Source of the DNA: Frankiales bacterium
GTDB taxonomy: Bacteria > Actinomycetota > Actinomycetes > Mycobacteriales > SCTD01
Length of the DNA stretch: 44,092 bases
Direction of reading: 5' to 3'
Assembly (NCBI GenBank): GCA_025965475.1
Contig: JAOPWV010000136.1
Span: 1-44,092 of the forward strand
Every line of letters starts with the position of its first letter. The first letter of the stretch is position 1. The notes under the pieces are model-generated. The model saw only the letters and a program-made list of their open reading frames with translations. It ran no database searches and was not told the origin of the DNA. This document shows, in pieces, positions 1 to 8,866 of this stretch. Both the position numbers and the translations under genes were made by a program.

Positions 1-419
1 CCTGACCTACTACGGCATCCTGGCTCTGTTCCCCGCACTGATCGCCGTCATCTCGCTGCTGGGCCTGGCCGGCCCGTCGGCCACCAAGGCGCTGCTCGAC
101 AACGCGAACCAGCTCGCGCCCGGGGCCACCCGGGACATCCTCGCGGCCGCCATCAACAACATCGTGCGCAGCCAACGCGATCTACGACGTGCAGGAGGGC
201 CGGCCGATCTGGAAGACCGTGCCGGTCCGCCTCGCCCTGACCCTGGTCCTGGTTGCCGTCCTGCTCGGCGCGGAGTTCAACGCCGACGTGGAGCGCGGCC
301 GGCAGATCGCTGCCGGGCTACCGGCCGAAGAGGAGCCGTTCCTCGAACCCCGCGACACCCGCAAGATGCGCGACACCGGCAACCAGAAGCCCGGGGCCGT
401 CAACTCGGGCGGTAGCTGA
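1..419 (+). pseudogene. Collapsed YihY/BrkB-family membrane protein gene (5' end outside window)
   Basis: The first 165 bases read in frame 2 as the N-terminal part of a YihY/BrkB protein (LTYYGILALFPALIAVISLL). At about 168-174 the reading jumps to frame 3, where the family's mid-protein segment NAIYDVQEGRPIWKTVPVRL follows. After about eight more residues of that helix it goes straight into the C-terminal segment LLGAEFNADVERGRQIAAG and the tail EEPFLEPRDTRKMRD, ending with TGA at 417-419. Family members have several more transmembrane helices between these blocks, so two internal pieces are missing and one junction changes frame. The blocks are seen directly; family identity comes from recall of the conserved motifs. 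It is probably non-functional. Confidence 0.75.
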
Positions 420-548
420 GGACGCGGACGCGGTGCGCGTAGCGGTCATGCGAGGTCGTTCAGCTCCTCCTGACCGCACACCGGGAAACCATCGCGCTCC
501 GCGTCAACGAGGTGGATCCGGCGCGCCGAAAGAGGATGCATGCCCGAC

Positions 549-587
549 GTTACTGGTGGGTAGCATCGTCGTTGTTACTGGCGGGTA
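549..587. promoter_or_regulatory. Duplicated operator-like motif in the acyl-CoA dehydrogenase promoter region
   Basis: GTTACTGGTGGGTA (549-562) and GTTACTGGCGGGTA (574-587) match at 13 of 14 positions with starts 25 bp apart. Each contains a TAC-N6-GTA dyad. TAGCAT at 561-566 could be a -10 hexamer overlapping the first copy, but I see no convincing -35. They lie 40-78 bp before the acyl-CoA dehydrogenase start. TetR-type fatty-acid regulators of actinobacteria often bind TTAC..GTAA-type dyads, so control of the downstream gene is a reasonable inference. The rest of 420-626 shows no gene. Confidence 0.5.
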
Positions 588-626
588 CGACCGTGCCCGC
601 GACCGGCGCACCAGGAGTCACGCCAG

Positions 627-2477
627 ATGGGTCACTACAAGAGCAACCTGCGCGACATCGAGTTCAACCTCTTCGAGGTCTTCGGAGCGGATCGGTCGCT
701 GGGCACCGGCCCGTTCGCCGACCTCGACCTCGACTCGGCTCGCGACATCCTCAAGGAAGCCGAGCGGCTCGCCAGCAACGACCTGGCGGCATCGTTCATG
801 GACGCCGACCGGAACCCGCCGGTCTTCGACCCGGCGACGAGCACGGTCACCGTCCCCGCCAGCTTCCACAAGAGTTACCAGGCGTACGTCGACGGGGGCT
901 GGGACAAGTTCCCGCTGTCGGCGGAGTTGGGCGGCATGGGCGCGCCCCCGTCGCTGATCTGGGCCTTCTCCGAGATGGTGCTCGGCGCCAACCCGGCGAT
1001 CTACATGTTCGCCGCGGGCCCGGCCTTCGCGCAGATCCTGCACCGCAACGGCACCGCCGACCAGAAGCGCTTCGCCGAGCTCGCGATCGAGCGGTCCTGG
1101 GGCGCGACGATGGTGCTCACCGAGCCGGACGCGGGTTCGGATGTCGGCGCCGGCCGGGCCAAGGCGGTCCAGCAGCCGGACGGCACCTGGCACATCGAGG
1201 GCGTCAAGCGCTTCATCACCTCGGCCGAGTGGGACTGGCCGGAAAACATCTTCCACCTCGTCCTGGCCCGTCCCGAGGGCGTGCCGGGTGCCGGCGGCCC
1301 CGGCACGAAGGGGCTGTCGCTGTTCCTCGTCCCCAAGTTCCAGGTCGACCTCGAGACCGGAAAGCTCGGCGAGCACAACGGCGCGTACGTCACCAACGTC
1401 GAGAAGAAGATGGGCCTGAAGGTCTCGACCACCTGCGAAGTCACGTTCGGCGAGAAGGAACCCGCCGTCGGCACCCTCGTCGGTGACGTCCACGACGGCA
1501 TCGCGCAGATGTTCCAGGTCATCGAGTACGCCCGGATGATGGTCGGGACGAAGGCGATCTCGACGCTGTCGACCGGCTACCTCAACGCCCTGGAGTACGC
1601 GAAGCAGCGCGTGCAGGGCGCCGACCTCACGCAGATGACGGACAAGAACGCCCCCCGCGTCACCATCACCAACCACCCCGACGTTCGCCTCATGCTCATG
1701 CGCCAGAAGGCCTGGGCCGAGGGCATGCGGGCCCTGGTGCTCTACACCGCGACGGTGCAGGACCAGGTGGAGATCTCGACCTATGCGGGTCAGGTCGACG
1801 ACCTCGCCGTACGCCTCAACGACCTGCTGCTGCCGATCGTCAAGGGCTACGGCTCGGAGAAGGCGTACGAGCTGCTGGCGACCTCGCTGCAGATCTTCGG
1901 GGGCTCCGGGTTCACCCAGGACTACCCCATCGAGCAGTACATCCGGGACTCGAAGATCGACACCCTCTACGAGGGCACGACGACGATCCAGGGGCTGGAC
2001 CTGTTCTTCCGCAAGATCGTCCGCGACAAGGGCCAGGCCCTCGGCAAGCTGGCCGCGGAGATCCAGGAGTTCAGCAAGGGCGACGCCGGCAACGGCACGC
2101 TCGCCAGGGAGCGTGAGCTGCTCGCGCACGCGCTCGAGGACGTGCAGGGCATCGTCGGGCACATGGTCAACGACCTCATGTCGTCGGCCGGCGAGGAGGA
2201 GGGCGCGACCCGGAACGTCTACAAGGTCGGCCTGAACTCCACCCGCGCACTCATGGCACTCGGTGACCTCGTCGTCGGCTGGCTGCTGCTGCGGCAGGCC
2301 GCCGTCGCCGCGGACAAGCTCGGTGCTGCCAGCGGACGCGACAAGGCGTTCTACGAGGGCAAGATCGCCGCAGCCCGGTGGTTCGCCGCCAGCGTGTTCC
2401 CCGAGCTCACCAGCAAGCGGGCCGTCGCCGAGGCGACGGATCTGTCCCTGATGGAGCTCGACGAGAGCGCCTTCTAG
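627..2477 (+). CDS. Acyl-CoA dehydrogenase, long FadE5-like type
   Basis: A 616-residue protein that should oxidise acyl-CoA to trans-2-enoyl-CoA with FAD as cofactor (beta-oxidation, cytoplasm). Visible blocks are the N-terminal helical extension, the FAD/substrate motif [15 protein letters not shown] (about residues 157-171) followed by the beta-domain segment [10 protein letters not shown], and the C-terminal helical domain with [22 protein letters not shown] and the FAD-contacting [12 protein letters not shown]. The length, about 200 residues more than ordinary acyl-CoA dehydrogenases, fits the FadE5-like group with an extra C-terminal helical domain. ATG at 627 is preceded by CAGGAG. It is transcribed alone: a strong hairpin follows and a duplicated operator-like motif precedes it. 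Substrate chain length cannot be read from sequence. Confidence 0.93.
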   Translation: MGHYKSNLRDIEFNLFEVFGADRSLGTGPFADLDLDSARDILKEAERLASNDLAASFMDADRNPPVFDPATSTVTVPASFHKSYQAYVDGGWDKFPLSAELGGMGAPPSLIWAFSEMVLGANPAIYMFAAGPAFAQILHRNGTADQKRFAELAIERSWGATMVLTEPDAGSDVGAGRAKAVQQPDGTWHIEGVKRFITSAEWDWPENIFHLVLARPEGVPGAGGPGTKGLSLFLVPKFQVDLETGKLGEHNGAYVTNVEKKMGLKVSTTCEVTFGEKEPAVGTLVGDVHDGIAQMFQVIEYARMMVGTKAISTLSTGYLNALEYAKQRVQGADLTQMTDKNAPRVTITNHPDVRLMLMRQKAWAEGMRALVLYTATVQDQVEISTYAGQVDDLAVRLNDLLLPIVKGYGSEKAYELLATSLQIFGGSGFTQDYPIEQYIRDSKIDTLYEGTTTIQGLDLFFRKIVRDKGQALGKLAAEIQEFSKGDAGNGTLARERELLAHALEDVQGIVGHMVNDLMSSAGEEEGATRNVYKVGLNSTRALMALGDLVVGWLLLRQAAVAADKLGAASGRDKAFYEGKIAAARWFAASVFPELTSKRAVAEATDLSLMELDESAF

Positions 2478-2485
2478 CTCGTACG

Positions 2486-2538
2486 CACGAGGGCCCGCTC
2501 ACCCCCTGAATCCGCCGTGGGGTGGCCGGGCCCTCGTG
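2486..2538 (+). terminator. Rho-independent-type hairpin after the acyl-CoA dehydrogenase
   Basis: CACGAGGGCCCG (2486-2497) pairs perfectly with CGGGCCCTCGTG (2527-2538). An inner stem CACCCC/GGGGTG (2500-2505 with 2519-2524) extends it. It begins 9 bases after the stop codon. No U-tract follows, which is common in high-GC actinobacteria. Confidence 0.85.
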
Positions 2539-2683
2539 GTACCGGCGCGGTATCTGGACAGATCCGGACATCGCACCGCACGAGTGACGCCGGACGGTGA
2601 CCGGTGCGTGTCACAGCGGTACGTAGGGGTAGATCCCCTGGCATCGCGGCACCTCAGCCGCGCATGACCTGGGAGGAAACCCC

Positions 2684-2908
2684 ATGGGTATCGGCGTCAG
2701 CGTCTTCCTGCTCGCGCTCGGCGCGATCCTCGCCTTCGCGGTGCACGCCACCGTGAGCGGCCTCGACATCAACGTCATCGGCGTGATCCTCATGGTCTGC
2801 GGGGCCATCGGGCTCGCGATGACCATGCTCGTGTTCGGGCGTCGTGACCGCGTCGGAGGGGCCGTGGTCGAGGACCGCGTCGTCACCCGCGAGCGCGACG
2901 TCTACTAG
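2684..2908 (+). CDS. DUF6458 family small membrane protein
   Basis: A 74-residue protein with two predicted transmembrane helices: residues about 2-22 (IGVSVFLLALGAILAFAV) and 29-53 (INVIGVILMVCGAIGLAMTML). A short charged tail, FGRRDRVGG...RERDVY, follows and is probably cytoplasmic. This architecture and sequence match the actinobacterial DUF6458 family, whose function is unknown. The ATG is preceded by GGGAGGAAACCCC, an excellent ribosome binding site. It stands alone, flanked by hairpins on both sides. A short dyad AGGGG-TAGA-TCCCCT lies in its leader near 2627-2641. Confidence 0.85.
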   Translation: MGIGVSVFLLALGAILAFAVHATVSGLDINVIGVILMVCGAIGLAMTMLVFGRRDRVGGAVVEDRVVTRERDVY

Positions 2909-2920
2909 GCGCATCCGTAC

Positions 2921-2952
2921 GAAGGACCGGCTCCCCTGGGGGCCGGTCCTTC
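2921..2952 (+). terminator. Hairpin terminator after the DUF6458 gene
   Basis: GAAGGACCGG (2921-2930) pairs perfectly with CCGGTCCTTC (2943-2952), 12 bases after the stop codon. Confidence 0.85.
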
Positions 2953-3003
2953 GCATGTGACCAGCGGTTCAGCCGCCGGCTGCACTGCTGGCGCCCCGCA
3001 GGC

Positions 3004-3315
3004 TTGCCTGCTGCGGTTGACGAGCAAGGAACAGCGGACGACTCCGTGCCCGTCCACCTCAAGGGTCGGGACCTGGGCCCCCAGCGAGATCGAGCTCAGA
3101 CAGGACCGCTGGCCGGGCGTCCACGGCCACCTTCGCCGCAGGACTTCGAAGAGGACCCGCAGCGGAACGTGCAGGACCTACCGGCAGGGCTGTTCGCCGG
3201 GGCCGACGAGTACACGGTCGTCGTCGACACAGGGAACTACTACCCGAAGCAGCGGGGCGGCCGGATCCAGGGGATCGAGGACCAGTCCTGGCGCCAGCAG
3301 CCGGCCCCCGCCTGA
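3004..3315 (+). pseudogene. Remnant of an F420/NADP-dependent oxidoreductase (NAD-binding) gene
   Basis: The frame encodes NVQDLPAGLFAGADEYTVVV followed by DTGNYYPKQRGGRIQGIEDQ. This matches the segment of NADP/F420-dependent reductases in which the strand VVIDTxNYYP is followed by RDGxIxxIE. The N-terminal Rossmann GxGxxG motif and the C-terminal half are absent, and the reading degenerates into SWRQQPAPA and a stop. An upstream scrap, DLGPQRDRAQTG, resembles the ELGPxARAGT part of the same family. What is seen is a fragment; that it is a dead gene is inferred. The surrounding 2953-3003 and 3316-3470 hold nothing I recognise. Confidence 0.5.
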
Positions 3316-3470
3316 GCTTCATCGGGCGCAGCCCTCGCCGCTCGGATGATCACTGCCACTGCCTGGCGGCGCTTTGGCGACCGGCACACGGGGAAGCGTC
3401 AGAGCATCCGCTCCTCCACCGATGGGATTTTCGTGCTGCCACGCACCGCACACCGTGACGACGAGAACGC

Positions 3471-4280
3471 GTGATCGCGTTCGTCCTGGGCGGGGGCGGG
3501 CTGCTCGGTGCCAGCGAGGTGGGCATGCTGCAGGCGCTCGCCGAGGCAGCCGTCGTCCCGGACCTCGTGGTCGGCTCGTCCGTCGGGGCGATCAACGGTG
3601 CGGCCGTCGCCGGCGATCCGAGCCCTGGGACGACCGACCGGCTCGCCGACATGTGGGCGGAGTTGGGCAGCCGCGACGTCTTCGGCAGCGGCTTCCTCGG
3701 CCAGTTGAGGAATCTGGCGCGTACCCGGGTCTCGCTGCATGACAACGACGCACTCAGGTCGCTCATCACCGCGTACACCGGGGATGCGCGGATCGAGGAT
3801 CTGACCGTGCCGTTCCAGTGCGTCGCGGCCAGCATCGAGCAGGCGGGCGCCCACTGGTTCAGCGAGGGCCCGCTCGTCGAGGCCGTGCTGGCCTCGTGCG
3901 CCGTACCGGGGCTCCTGCCGCCTGTGTCCATCGGTGACGAGCACTTCGTCGATGGCGGGCTCGTCCACTCCATCCCGGTCGGACGGGCCGTGCAGCTGGG
4001 CGCCACCGAGATCTTCGTCCTGCACGTCGGGCGGATCGAGCGCCCCCTCACGGCCCCGCGGTGGCCGTGGGAGGTGGGGCTCGTGTCGTTCGAGATCGCG
4101 CGACGGCACCGCTTCACCGAGGAGATGGCCGGCCTGCCTTCCCACCTGAAGGTGCACGTCCTGCCTACGGGGGACGACGCGACACCGCTCGCCAACCTGC
4201 GCTACCGCGACGCCCGCGGCGTCCGACCGCGCATCGCCACCGCGCGGGCGGCCACCGCGGCCTACCTGGCCGGGGCGTAA
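3471..4280 (+). CDS. Patatin-like phospholipase/esterase
   Basis: A 269-residue patatin domain, a Ser-Asp dyad lipid acyl hydrolase. The oxyanion-hole motif GGGGLLGASEVG is at residues 7-18, the nucleophile elbow GSSVG at 35-39 (Ser37), and the catalytic Asp in VDGGLVHSIPVG at residue 161. There is no signal peptide, so it should be cytoplasmic or membrane-peripheral. The start is GTG at 3471; the sequence begins directly with the beta-strand IAFVLGGGG as in the family, so no upstream extension is needed. The next gene, a lysophospholipid-type acyltransferase homologue, starts 2 bases after the stop, so the two are almost certainly co-transcribed and translationally coupled, suggesting phospholipid turnover. 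Confidence 0.92.
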   Translation: MIAFVLGGGGLLGASEVGMLQALAEAAVVPDLVVGSSVGAINGAAVAGDPSPGTTDRLADMWAELGSRDVFGSGFLGQLRNLARTRVSLHDNDALRSLITAYTGDARIEDLTVPFQCVAASIEQAGAHWFSEGPLVEAVLASCAVPGLLPPVSIGDEHFVDGGLVHSIPVGRAVQLGATEIFVLHVGRIERPLTAPRWPWEVGLVSFEIARRHRFTEEMAGLPSHLKVHVLPTGDDATPLANLRYRDARGVRPRIATARAATAAYLAGA

Positions 4281-4282
4281 CC

Positions 4283-5338
4283 GTGGCGGCCCCGGCGTGG
4301 GTCGTCCGGCGGTTCCTCGTCGCGCCTGTCATGCCGCTGCTGGCTGCCCTTGCGCTGGCCCTCTTCCCGATCGTGCTCTCGGGTCACGCGATCGTCGCGG
4401 TCGTTCTGGTCGCGGCACGCCGGAGCCCGGTGCGGTGGCGGCTGCCCCGTGCGTGGCTGTTCGGCATCGCGTACCTGCTCGGGGAGACCGCTTGTCTGCT
4501 CGCCTGCCTGGCTCTGTGGGTCGGCTTCCTCGGACGGGTCCGGAGCCGCCGGTCGCAGGAGCTGCACCTGGCCCTGCTCCGCACGTTCCTCGGCGCGCTG
4601 GTGCGGCTCGCCGGCTTCACGTTCCGGTTCCGCCTCGAGGTCCACGAGCCCGTGAGCCAGCCGGAAGACGCGGCACACATGGGCGGCCCGGCACCCGTCC
4701 TCGTGCTCGCCCGCCACGCGGGGCCGGGCGCATCCTTCATCCTGGTGCACCTGTTGATGAGCCGGTACGGACGATGGCCGCGCATCGTTCTCACGGACCG
4801 GCTGCGCTGGGACCCCTCGATCGACGTCCTGCTGACCCGGCTCGCCTCGCGCTTCATCCCACGCGGCGGCGACACCGCCATCGAGGCGATCCACGACCTC
4901 GCAGCCGGCCTGGGGGAGCATGACGCTCTGGTGCTCTTCCCCGAGGGTGGCGACTGGACGCCCACCCGCCAGCGTCGAGCGGTCCTGCGCCTCCGCCGGC
5001 GCGGACTCAAGGTGCAGGCCGAGCAGGCCGAGCGGATGCGGCACGTGCTGCCGCCCCGGCCGGCCGGCACCGTCGCCGCCCTGTCGGCTGCCCCGAACGC
5101 GGATGTGGTCGTGTTCAGCCACACCGGCCACGACGACCTGCGCGACCTGAGCAGCGTCTGGGCGGGGCTTCCGCTCCGCCGCGAGCTCGACGTCATCTGG
5201 TGGCGGGAACCGGCCGCCGGCGTACCCACCGGGGAGGCGGAGATCAGTGGCTGGCTGTTCGAGCTGTGGCACCGGATCGACCACTGGGTCGAGGAGCAGA
5301 CGGATCTGGCGTTGCTCAGCCACCCGCCGGCCCCCTGA
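4283..5338 (+). CDS. PlsC-like 1-acyl-glycerol-phosphate acyltransferase homologue with altered catalytic motif
   Basis: A 351-residue protein with two or three N-terminal hydrophobic helices (about residues 10-85) and then a PlsC-like domain. The catalytic block reads RHAGPGASF (H145). The family's HX4D motif requires Asp five residues after the His, where this protein has Ala150 (codon GCA). The later motif LFPEGGDWTPTR (about residues 216-227) is intact. Start is GTG at 4283, 2 bases after the patatin gene stop. The reading frame is open far upstream, but that part overlaps the patatin gene. It ends 27 bases from the convergent E2 gene. The fold assignment is solid; activity is doubtful because of the missing Asp. 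Confidence 0.85.
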   Translation: MAAPAWVVRRFLVAPVMPLLAALALALFPIVLSGHAIVAVVLVAARRSPVRWRLPRAWLFGIAYLLGETACLLACLALWVGFLGRVRSRRSQELHLALLRTFLGALVRLAGFTFRFRLEVHEPVSQPEDAAHMGGPAPVLVLARHAGPGASFILVHLLMSRYGRWPRIVLTDRLRWDPSIDVLLTRLASRFIPRGGDTAIEAIHDLAAGLGEHDALVLFPEGGDWTPTRQRRAVLRLRRRGLKVQAEQAERMRHVLPPRPAGTVAALSAAPNADVVVFSHTGHDDLRDLSSVWAGLPLRRELDVIWWREPAAGVPTGEAEISGWLFELWHRIDHWVEEQTDLALLSHPPAP

Positions 5339-5365
5339 CCGGACTGCGGCCGGCGGCGCCGAGCC

Positions 5366-6733
5366 CTACGACCAGGCCAGCGCGGTCGCCGGATCGGAGA
5401 GCAGCCGGCCGATGTCGGCGAGGAACTGCGAACCGAGCTGCCCGTCCACGAGCCTGTGGTCGAAGGACAGCGAGAGCTGGGTCACCTGCCGGACCACGAT
5501 CTCGCCGTCGACGACCCACGGCATGGGACGTACGGCGCCGAAGCACAGGATCGCCGCCTCACCCGGGTTGAGGATCGGCGTGCCGCTGTCGACGCCGAAG
5601 GTGCCGACGTTGGTGATGGTGATCGTGCCGCGGGCCATGTCGGCCGGCGACGTCCTTCCCTCGCGGGCCGTTGCGGCCAGTTCCTGCAGAGCGACCGCCA
5701 GCTCGGGCAGCGACAGCCGCTCGGCATCCTTGATGTTCGGAACGATCAGGCCGCGGGGGGTCGCGGCCGCGATACCCAGATTCACGTACTGCTTGACGAC
5801 GATCTCCTGCGCCGCCTCGTCCCACGTCGCGTTGATGTCCGGGTTGCGCTTGACCGCCAGCAGCAGCGCCTTGGCCACGAGCAACAGGGGCGAGATCTTC
5901 ACGCCGGCGAACTCAGGCAGGGCCTGCAGCTTGGTGCGCAGCTCCATCGTTGGCGTCATGTCGAGCGTGAGGAACTCGGTGACGTGCGGCGCGGTGAACG
6001 CGCTGCCCACCATGGCGGCGGCCGTCATCCGGCGGACGCCCTTGACCGGGATGCGCTGCTCGCGCGTCGCCGGGTCGTACGCCGGCGCGTCCGGCGCGGA
6101 CGCCGACGAAACAGCGGCGCCCTCCACGTCCCCGCGGGTGACCGTGCCGCCCGGGCCGGTGCCGGTGACGGTCGTCAGGTCGACGCCGAGGTCCTTGGCG
6201 AGCTTGCGGACCGGCGGCTTCGTGAGCACGGTGACCCCGCCGGTCCCGCCGAGGGTCATGGCCGCCGCCTGGCCGGCGCCGGCCCTCGGGCGGCGCGTGG
6301 CCGTGGCGGACTTCGGGCCGTACCCGACGAGGGTCGCCGTACGACCACCCGGTCCGACCTCGCCGATCAAGGCGCCGGCGGCCGCGCTCACAGGTTCGAC
6401 GGCATGCTCCGGCGGAGGCGGCGGCACCATGTCGCCCACCTCCGGATGCGGCGCGACCACCGACACATCGGCGAGCGGACCGGCCGCAGGGTCGGTGTCG
6501 AACGTGATGATCGGCGAGCCGACGTCGACCGTCTCGCCGGCCTGGTGATGGATCTCCGTGACCAGCCCGGCGAACGGCGACGGCACCTCGACCGCGGCCT
6601 TCGCGGTCTCCACCTCGACGATCGGCTGGTTCAGCGCGACGGTGTCGCCGGGCGCGACCATCCAGCGCAGGATCTCGCCCTCGGTGAGCCCCTCGCCGAG
6701 ATCGGGCAGCACGAACTGCTTCAGACGGCTCAT
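5366..6733 (-). CDS. bkdC: Branched-chain 2-oxo acid dehydrogenase E2 (dihydrolipoyl acyltransferase)
   Basis: A 455-residue E2 subunit. The lipoyl domain occupies residues 1-80, with lipoylated Lys45 in VETAKAAVEV. A Pro/Ala-rich linker follows, then the peripheral subunit-binding domain at about 172-204 (VRKLAKDLGVDLTTVTGTG) and the catalytic acyltransferase domain from about 225 with the active-site motif DHRLVDG (425-431, His426). It transfers the acyl group from lipoamide to CoA. ATG at 6733 lies one base after the E1beta stop, so it is the last gene of the operon. A longer open frame runs into E1beta and is rejected because the lipoyl domain begins naturally at MSRLKQFVLPDLGEG. Branched-chain rather than pyruvate specificity is inferred from the E1alpha/E1beta partners. 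Confidence 0.93.
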   Translation of the reverse strand: MSRLKQFVLPDLGEGLTEGEILRWMVAPGDTVALNQPIVEVETAKAAVEVPSPFAGLVTEIHHQAGETVDVGSPIITFDTDPAAGPLADVSVVAPHPEVGDMVPPPPPEHAVEPVSAAAGALIGEVGPGGRTATLVGYGPKSATATRRPRAGAGQAAAMTLGGTGGVTVLTKPPVRKLAKDLGVDLTTVTGTGPGGTVTRGDVEGAAVSSASAPDAPAYDPATREQRIPVKGVRRMTAAAMVGSAFTAPHVTEFLTLDMTPTMELRTKLQALPEFAGVKISPLLLVAKALLLAVKRNPDINATWDEAAQEIVVKQYVNLGIAAATPRGLIVPNIKDAERLSLPELAVALQELAATAREGRTSPADMARGTITITNVGTFGVDSGTPILNPGEAAILCFGAVRPMPWVVDGEIVVRQVTQLSLSFDHRLVDGQLGSQFLADIGRLLSDPATALAWS

Positions 6734-6734
6734 G

Positions 6735-7709
6735 TCAGTACCCCAGCGACCGGTCGACAGCGTGCAGGACCCGGTCGAGGTCGGGGAGGTACTCCTCCTC
6801 GAGCCGGGACGGGGGGTACGGCGTGTCGAAGCCGGTGACCCGCAGGACCGGGGCCTCCATCTCGTAGTAGAGCTCCTCGCTGCACCGGGCGGCGATCTCG
6901 GCACCCAGGCCGATCGATTTGGGCGCCTCGTGCACGACGACGAGCCGGCCGGTCCGGCGGACCGACGCGAACACCGTCGGGAAGTCCAGCGGCGACAGGG
7001 ACCGCAGGTCGACGACCTCGAGGGAGCGGCCCTCCTCCTCGGCGGCCGTGGCGGCGTCGAGGCAGGTCTTCACCATCGGGCCGTACGCCACCAGGGTCAC
7101 GTCGGTACCGGGCCGGACAACCCGCGCGTGCCAGAGCGGTGCCGGGACCGCCGAGGTGTCCACCTCGGCCTTCTCCCAGTACCGGCGCTTGGCTTCGAAG
7201 AACACGACCGGGTCGTCGCTGGCGATCGCCTGCTGGATCATGAAGTACGCGTCGAGCGGGTTCGAGCAGGCGACCACCTTCAGGCCGGCGGTGTGCGCGA
7301 AGTACGCCTCCGGTGACTCGCTGTGGTGCTCTACCGCGCCGATGCCGCCGCCGAACGGAATGCGGACCGTGATGGGCATCTTCACCTGACCGGCTGAGCG
7401 AGCGTGGATCTTCGCCAGCTGGCTGACGATCTGGTCGAAGGCCGGGTAGACGAAACCGTCGAACTGGATCTCGCAGACGGGCCGGTAGCCGCGGATCGCC
7501 AGGCCGATCGCGGTGCCGATGATCCCGGACTCGGCCAACGGGGTGTCCATGACCCGGTGCTCGCCGAAGTCCTTCTGCAGACCGTCGCTGACCCGGAAGA
7601 CGCCGCCCAGCTTGCCGACGTCCTCCCCCATGATCACGACCTTGGCGTCGTCCTCCATGCTCTTGCGCAGACCCTCGTTCAGCGCCTTCGCCATCGTGAG
7701 CTGCGCCAT
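6735..7709 (-). CDS. bkdB: Branched-chain 2-oxo acid dehydrogenase E1 beta subunit
   Basis: A 324-residue transketolase-like beta subunit of the thiamine-diphosphate E1 enzyme. Characteristic segments are MGEDVGKLGGVFRVSDGL near residues 27-44, DTPLAESGIIGTAIGLAI at about 55-72, the FDGFVYPAFDQ region and the C-terminal domain LVAYGPMVKTCLDAA, VVDLRSLSPLD. The start codon overlaps the E1alpha stop (TGATG at 7707-7711), so the two subunits should be made stoichiometrically by coupling. With E1alpha it decarboxylates 2-oxo acids, probably from Val/Leu/Ile, supplying branched-chain acyl-CoA primers for fatty acids. Confidence 0.94.
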   Translation of the reverse strand: MAQLTMAKALNEGLRKSMEDDAKVVIMGEDVGKLGGVFRVSDGLQKDFGEHRVMDTPLAESGIIGTAIGLAIRGYRPVCEIQFDGFVYPAFDQIVSQLAKIHARSAGQVKMPITVRIPFGGGIGAVEHHSESPEAYFAHTAGLKVVACSNPLDAYFMIQQAIASDDPVVFFEAKRRYWEKAEVDTSAVPAPLWHARVVRPGTDVTLVAYGPMVKTCLDAATAAEEEGRSLEVVDLRSLSPLDFPTVFASVRRTGRLVVVHEAPKSIGLGAEIAARCSEELYYEMEAPVLRVTGFDTPYPPSRLEEEYLPDLDRVLHAVDRSLGY

Positions 7710-8866
7710 CAGTGCTGCCCTCCGGAAAACCCGGCGAGGTACTGCGCGAACTCCTCGCGCTCGTCACGCAGCACCTGCGTCGTCTCGGCGTACACGTTGT
7801 CGAACAGGGACAACGGATCCGGGTCCGGCATGGCGAGGCAGCCCTGGCGGATGCGGGCCGCGAGGTCGGCGGACTCGGCATCCAGGGCCTCGAAGAAGCC
7901 GCCGTCGACGATCTGCTGCTTGTACAGGAACGCCTTCATCCGCTCGAGCGGATCCTTGAGCTTCCAGGCCTCCAACTCGCTGGCGAGCCGGTAGCGCGTC
8001 GGATCGTCGGACGTGGTGTGTGCCCCCATCCGGTACGTGAAGGCCTCCACGAGCGTCGGCCCCTGACCGGTGCGCGCGTCGTCGAGGGCCTTGCGGGTGA
8101 CGGCGTACGACGCGAGCACGTCGTTGCCGTCGACGCGTACGCCGGGGAAGCCGAATCCGCGGGCCCGCTGGTAGAGCGGGATGCGGGTCTGATGGCCGGT
8201 CGGGGTGCTGATGCCCCACTGGTTGTTCTGGCAGAAGAAGACGATGGGTGCGTTGTAGACGCTGGCCCAGACGAACGCCTCGTTGACGTCTCCCTGGCTG
8301 GAGGCCCCGTCGCCGAAGTACGCGATGGCTGCTTCGGCCGTGTCGGCGTCCCCGACTGCGCCGTCCATGGTGATGCCCATGGCATAGCCGGTCGCGTGCA
8401 GCGTCTGCGAGCCGATGACGATCGTGTAGAGGTTGAAGCGCTTCTCCTGTGGATCCCAGCCGCCGTTGCTCACGCCGCGGAAGAGCCCGAGCAGCCGCAG
8501 GGGGTCGACGCCCCTGCACCAGGCGACGCCGTGCTCGCGGTACGTCGGGAAGGCGAAGTCCTGCGGCCGCAGCGCCCGTCCGGAACCCACCTGCGCGGCC
8601 TCCTGGCCGAGCAACGCGGCCCAGATGCCCAGCTCACCCTGCCGCTGAAGGGCGGTGGCCTCGACGTCGATGCGGCGGACCAGGACGAGGTCGCGGTACA
8701 TCGCGCGGTACTCGTCGTCGCTCAGCGACAGCGGGTAGTCCGGATGCTCGACCCGCTCCCCCTCCGGGGTGAGCAGCTGCACCAGCTCGGGGCCGGCGCT
8801 CGTGCTCGTGGCGACGGGCGTGGTCTCCGTGACCAGATCGGTGGTGGCCGGACTGCCCAACGACAT
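7709..8866 (-). CDS. bkdA: Branched-chain 2-oxo acid dehydrogenase E1 alpha subunit
   Basis: A 385-residue thiamine-diphosphate-binding subunit. The TPP motif is visible as FGDGASSQGDVNEAFVWAS followed by FFCQNNQWGIS, and the phosphorylation-loop region as YRMGAHTTSDDPTRYR, typical of BCKDH-type E1alpha. ATG at 8866 is preceded by GAGGAGACCCGC. The 56 extra codons open upstream are low-complexity and lack a better ribosome binding site. It is the first gene of the E1alpha-E1beta-E2 operon. No E3 gene is present in the window, so a shared lipoamide dehydrogenase must be encoded elsewhere. The upstream gap 8867-9051 should hold the operon promoter, but I cannot point to clear hexamers. Confidence 0.94.
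   Translation of the reverse strand: MSLGSPATTDLVTETTPVATSTSAGPELVQLLTPEGERVEHPDYPLSLSDDEYRAMYRDLVLVRRIDVEATALQRQGELGIWAALLGQEAAQVGSGRALRPQDFAFPTYREHGVAWCRGVDPLRLLGLFRGVSNGGWDPQEKRFNLYTIVIGSQTLHATGYAMGITMDGAVGDADTAEAAIAYFGDGASSQGDVNEAFVWASVYNAPIVFFCQNNQWGISTPTGHQTRIPLYQRARGFGFPGVRVDGNDVLASYAVTRKALDDARTGQGPTLVEAFTYRMGAHTTSDDPTRYRLASELEAWKLKDPLERMKAFLYKQQIVDGGFFEALDAESADLAARIRQGCLAMPDPDPLSLFDNVYAETTQVLRDEREEFAQYLAGFSGGQH

Noticed and set aside
618-2162. 514-codon frame opposite the acyl-CoA dehydrogenase
   Set aside because: It is an antisense shadow produced by GC-rich codon use; the plus-strand frame has catalytic motifs and a ribosome binding site.
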